DNA from: Flammeovirgaceae bacterium
Lineage (GTDB): Bacteria > Bacteroidota > Bacteroidia > Cytophagales > Cyclobacteriaceae
Length of the DNA stretch: 64,000 nt
Direction of reading: 5' to 3'
Assembly: GCA_027487845.1 (NCBI GenBank)
Contig: JAIYCV010000042.1
Span: forward strand, 186,001 to 250,000
Each line of letters opens with the position of its first letter. Positions within the stretch are counted from its first letter, which is position 1. Both the position numbers and the translations under genes were made by a program. Below are positions 62,930-64,000 of the stretch, one piece after another. Under the pieces are notes generated by a model. The model did no database searches and was not told where the DNA came from. It saw only the letters and a program-made list of their open reading frames with translations.

Positions 62930-64000
62930 TTATTTTAATATCTCTTTAAACGTCTTGATCATATAATCTATCATTTGATCATTGATCATAGGCGTTACCC
63001 CAATCCAGAAGGTGTGATTCAAAACGATTTTAGCATTTTTGAGTTCACCAACTACTCGGTATTCGTAATTCTTGAAGTATGGTTGATTGATAATGTTTCC
63101 ACCGAACAACAGTCGGGTAGCAATCTTAGCTTCAGTGAGCTTATCTATCAAATCGTTTCGGCTAATGCCCGCCTCTGGCTTAATTGTTATCAGGAAACCA
63201 AACCAGGAAGGATTAGAATTAGCGGTGGCAACCGGCAAAATTAATTTATCAGAGAGATCACTAAGCCCGGCTTTCAGTCTATCAAAATTATGTCTTCGAA
63301 TCCTGACGAATTCATCAAGTTTTTCTAATTGTGCAAGCCCCAAAGCCGCTTGCATGTCAGTTATTTTAAGATTATAGCCCAATCGTGAATACGTATATTT
63401 GTGGTCGTAGCCAAAGGGAAGGTCACCCAATTGCCAGCCAAATCGCTTCTTACAGGTATTATCTTTTCCTGGCTCACAATAACAATCTCTTCCCCAGTCG
63501 CGGAAAGATTCCATGATTTTTTTTAGTCTCCAATTCGTAGTAAAGACAGCACCTCCCTCTCCCATGGTGATGTGGTGAGCCGGGTAAAAACTTATGGTCG
63601 CAATGTCTCCGAACGTACCGACATGCTTGTTATTATAAGTGGCTCCAAGCGCATCACAACAATCTTCAATCAACCATAAATTGTGTTTCTTGGCAATTTT
63701 TGAAATTTCCTCTACCTGAAATGTATTTCCCAGTGTATGGGCTATCACTATTGCTTTTGTTTTTGGTCCAATTGCCTCCTCCAATCTGGTTATGTCAATT
63801 TCATATGAGGGGATATCAATATCTAAGAAAACTGGAACAAGTCCATACAATAAAAGTGGATTGATAGTCGTGGGGAATGAAACCGAAACAGTGATAAATT
63901 CATCTCCAGGTTTTAAAGCCCTATCACCTAATTCCTCGGCAGTCAACGTGGCGGCCGCCACCAGGTTTGCTGACGAACCGGAATTTACGGTGATCAGGTT
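62930..64000 (-). CDS. rfbH: CDP-4-keto-6-deoxyglucose 3-dehydratase (E1, RfbH/DdhC-like), 5' end beyond the window
   Basis: DegT/DnrJ/EryC1 aminotransferase fold. The lysine position is His ([16 protein letters not shown]), the hallmark of the PMP-dependent E1 dehydratase, which removes the 3-hydroxyl instead of transaminating. [19 protein letters not shown] carries Cys residues suited to the [2Fe-2S] cluster of E1, and [20 protein letters not shown] is present. The frame stays open to 64000, where it reads [14 protein letters not shown], so the start lies outside. The enzyme makes CDP-3,6-dideoxyhexoses with an E3 reductase, which would be expected upstream, off the edge. Confidence 0.92.
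   Translation of the reverse strand, partial: NLITVNSGSSANLVAAATLTAEELGDRALKPGDEFITVSVSFPTTINPLLLYGLVPVFLDIDIPSYEIDITRLEEAIGPKTKAIVIAHTLGNTFQVEEISKIAKKHNLWLIEDCCDALGATYNNKHVGTFGDIATISFYPAHHITMGEGGAVFTTNWRLKKIMESFRDWGRDCYCEPGKDNTCKKRFGWQLGDLPFGYDHKYTYSRLGYNLKITDMQAALGLAQLEKLDEFVRIRRHNFDRLKAGLSDLSDKLILPVATANSNPSWFGFLITIKPEAGISRNDLIDKLTEAKIATRLLFGGNIINQPYFKNYEYRVVGELKNAKIVLNHTFWIGVTPMINDQMIDYMIKTFKEILK

Noticed and set aside
1-64000. CRISPR arrays, tRNA and rRNA genes, insertion sequences
   Set aside because: No regularly spaced repeats, cloverleaf-like sequences, rRNA-like stretches or transposase genes were found when reading through the window; a covariance scan was not possible.

Overview
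The window looks like chromosomal DNA of a member of the Bacteroidota, most likely a Cytophagales-type (Cytophagia) bacterium. The support is the repertoire: CarboxypepD_reg-like domains fused to TonB, VWA, DUF5686 and alpha-2-macroglobulin-like proteins, a TonB-dependent receptor under a TPP riboswitch, several ECF sigma/anti-sigma pairs, an AsmA-type envelope protein, and a UbiA enzyme of the kind this phylum carries. Promoter-like sites fit the Bacteroidota pattern (TTTG or TTTC, about 19 nt, TAnnTTTG), and clear Shine-Dalgarno sites are rare. I see no tRNA, rRNA, CRISPR array or complete insertion sequence.

Layout. 0-1.1 kb: small hypothetical genes and a decayed copy of the 3' end of an ornithine aminotransferase gene. 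1.1-9.3 kb: AsmA-like protein, intact rocD, divergent hmgA plus a hotdog thioesterase (amino-acid catabolism), then purN and a UbiA prenyltransferase. 9.3-12.5 kb: TPP riboswitch with a TonB-dependent receptor (probable thiamin uptake), and a divergent biotin carrier protein. 12.5-17.8 kb: tandem Uma2-type nuclease paralogs, then pyrH and frr separated by an opposite-strand cupin/AraC pair, then lgt. 17.9-24.7 kb: a 1310-residue A2M/plug-like surface protein, a small membrane protein, a saccharopine-dehydrogenase-like reductase, and a DUF4143 AAA ATPase behind a striking palindromic promoter. 24.7-30.3 kb: a SUMF1-like protein with sigma and anti-sigma genes, and a selenium operon (mnmH-selD-small ORF) for 2-selenouridine in tRNA. 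30.3-35.1 kb: DUF5686 protein, then sigma/anti-sigma/gmk/nadD as a compact operon. 35.1-38.8 kb: three glycosyltransferase genes including a GT2-GT9 fusion, probably LPS core or another surface glycan. 39-44.5 kb: a VWA protein divergent from an ECF sigma gene and an anti-sigma-like/CarboxypepD/TonB-C fusion, then an APC amino-acid permease. 44.5-46.1 kb: a secreted Rieske-fold protein with altered ligand positions, and pheS.

46.1-64 kb (continuing past the right edge) is one unbroken minus-strand surface-polysaccharide cluster. In transcription order it encodes an E1-type CDP-4-keto-6-deoxyglucose 3-dehydratase (His in place of the PLP lysine), an NAD-sugar epimerase/reductase, a C-methyltransferase-like enzyme, an acetolactate-synthase-like TPP enzyme, an FkbM methyltransferase, a HAD phosphatase, a NeuB-like synthase, a flippase, a GT2, a polymerase-like protein, two GT4 enzymes alternating with two O-antigen-ligase-like proteins, and a WcaJ/WbaP-type initiating sugar-phosphate transferase. 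The first four genes together suggest an unusual 3,6-dideoxy, branched-chain (yersiniose-like) sugar; this is an inference and is the most interesting candidate system in the window.
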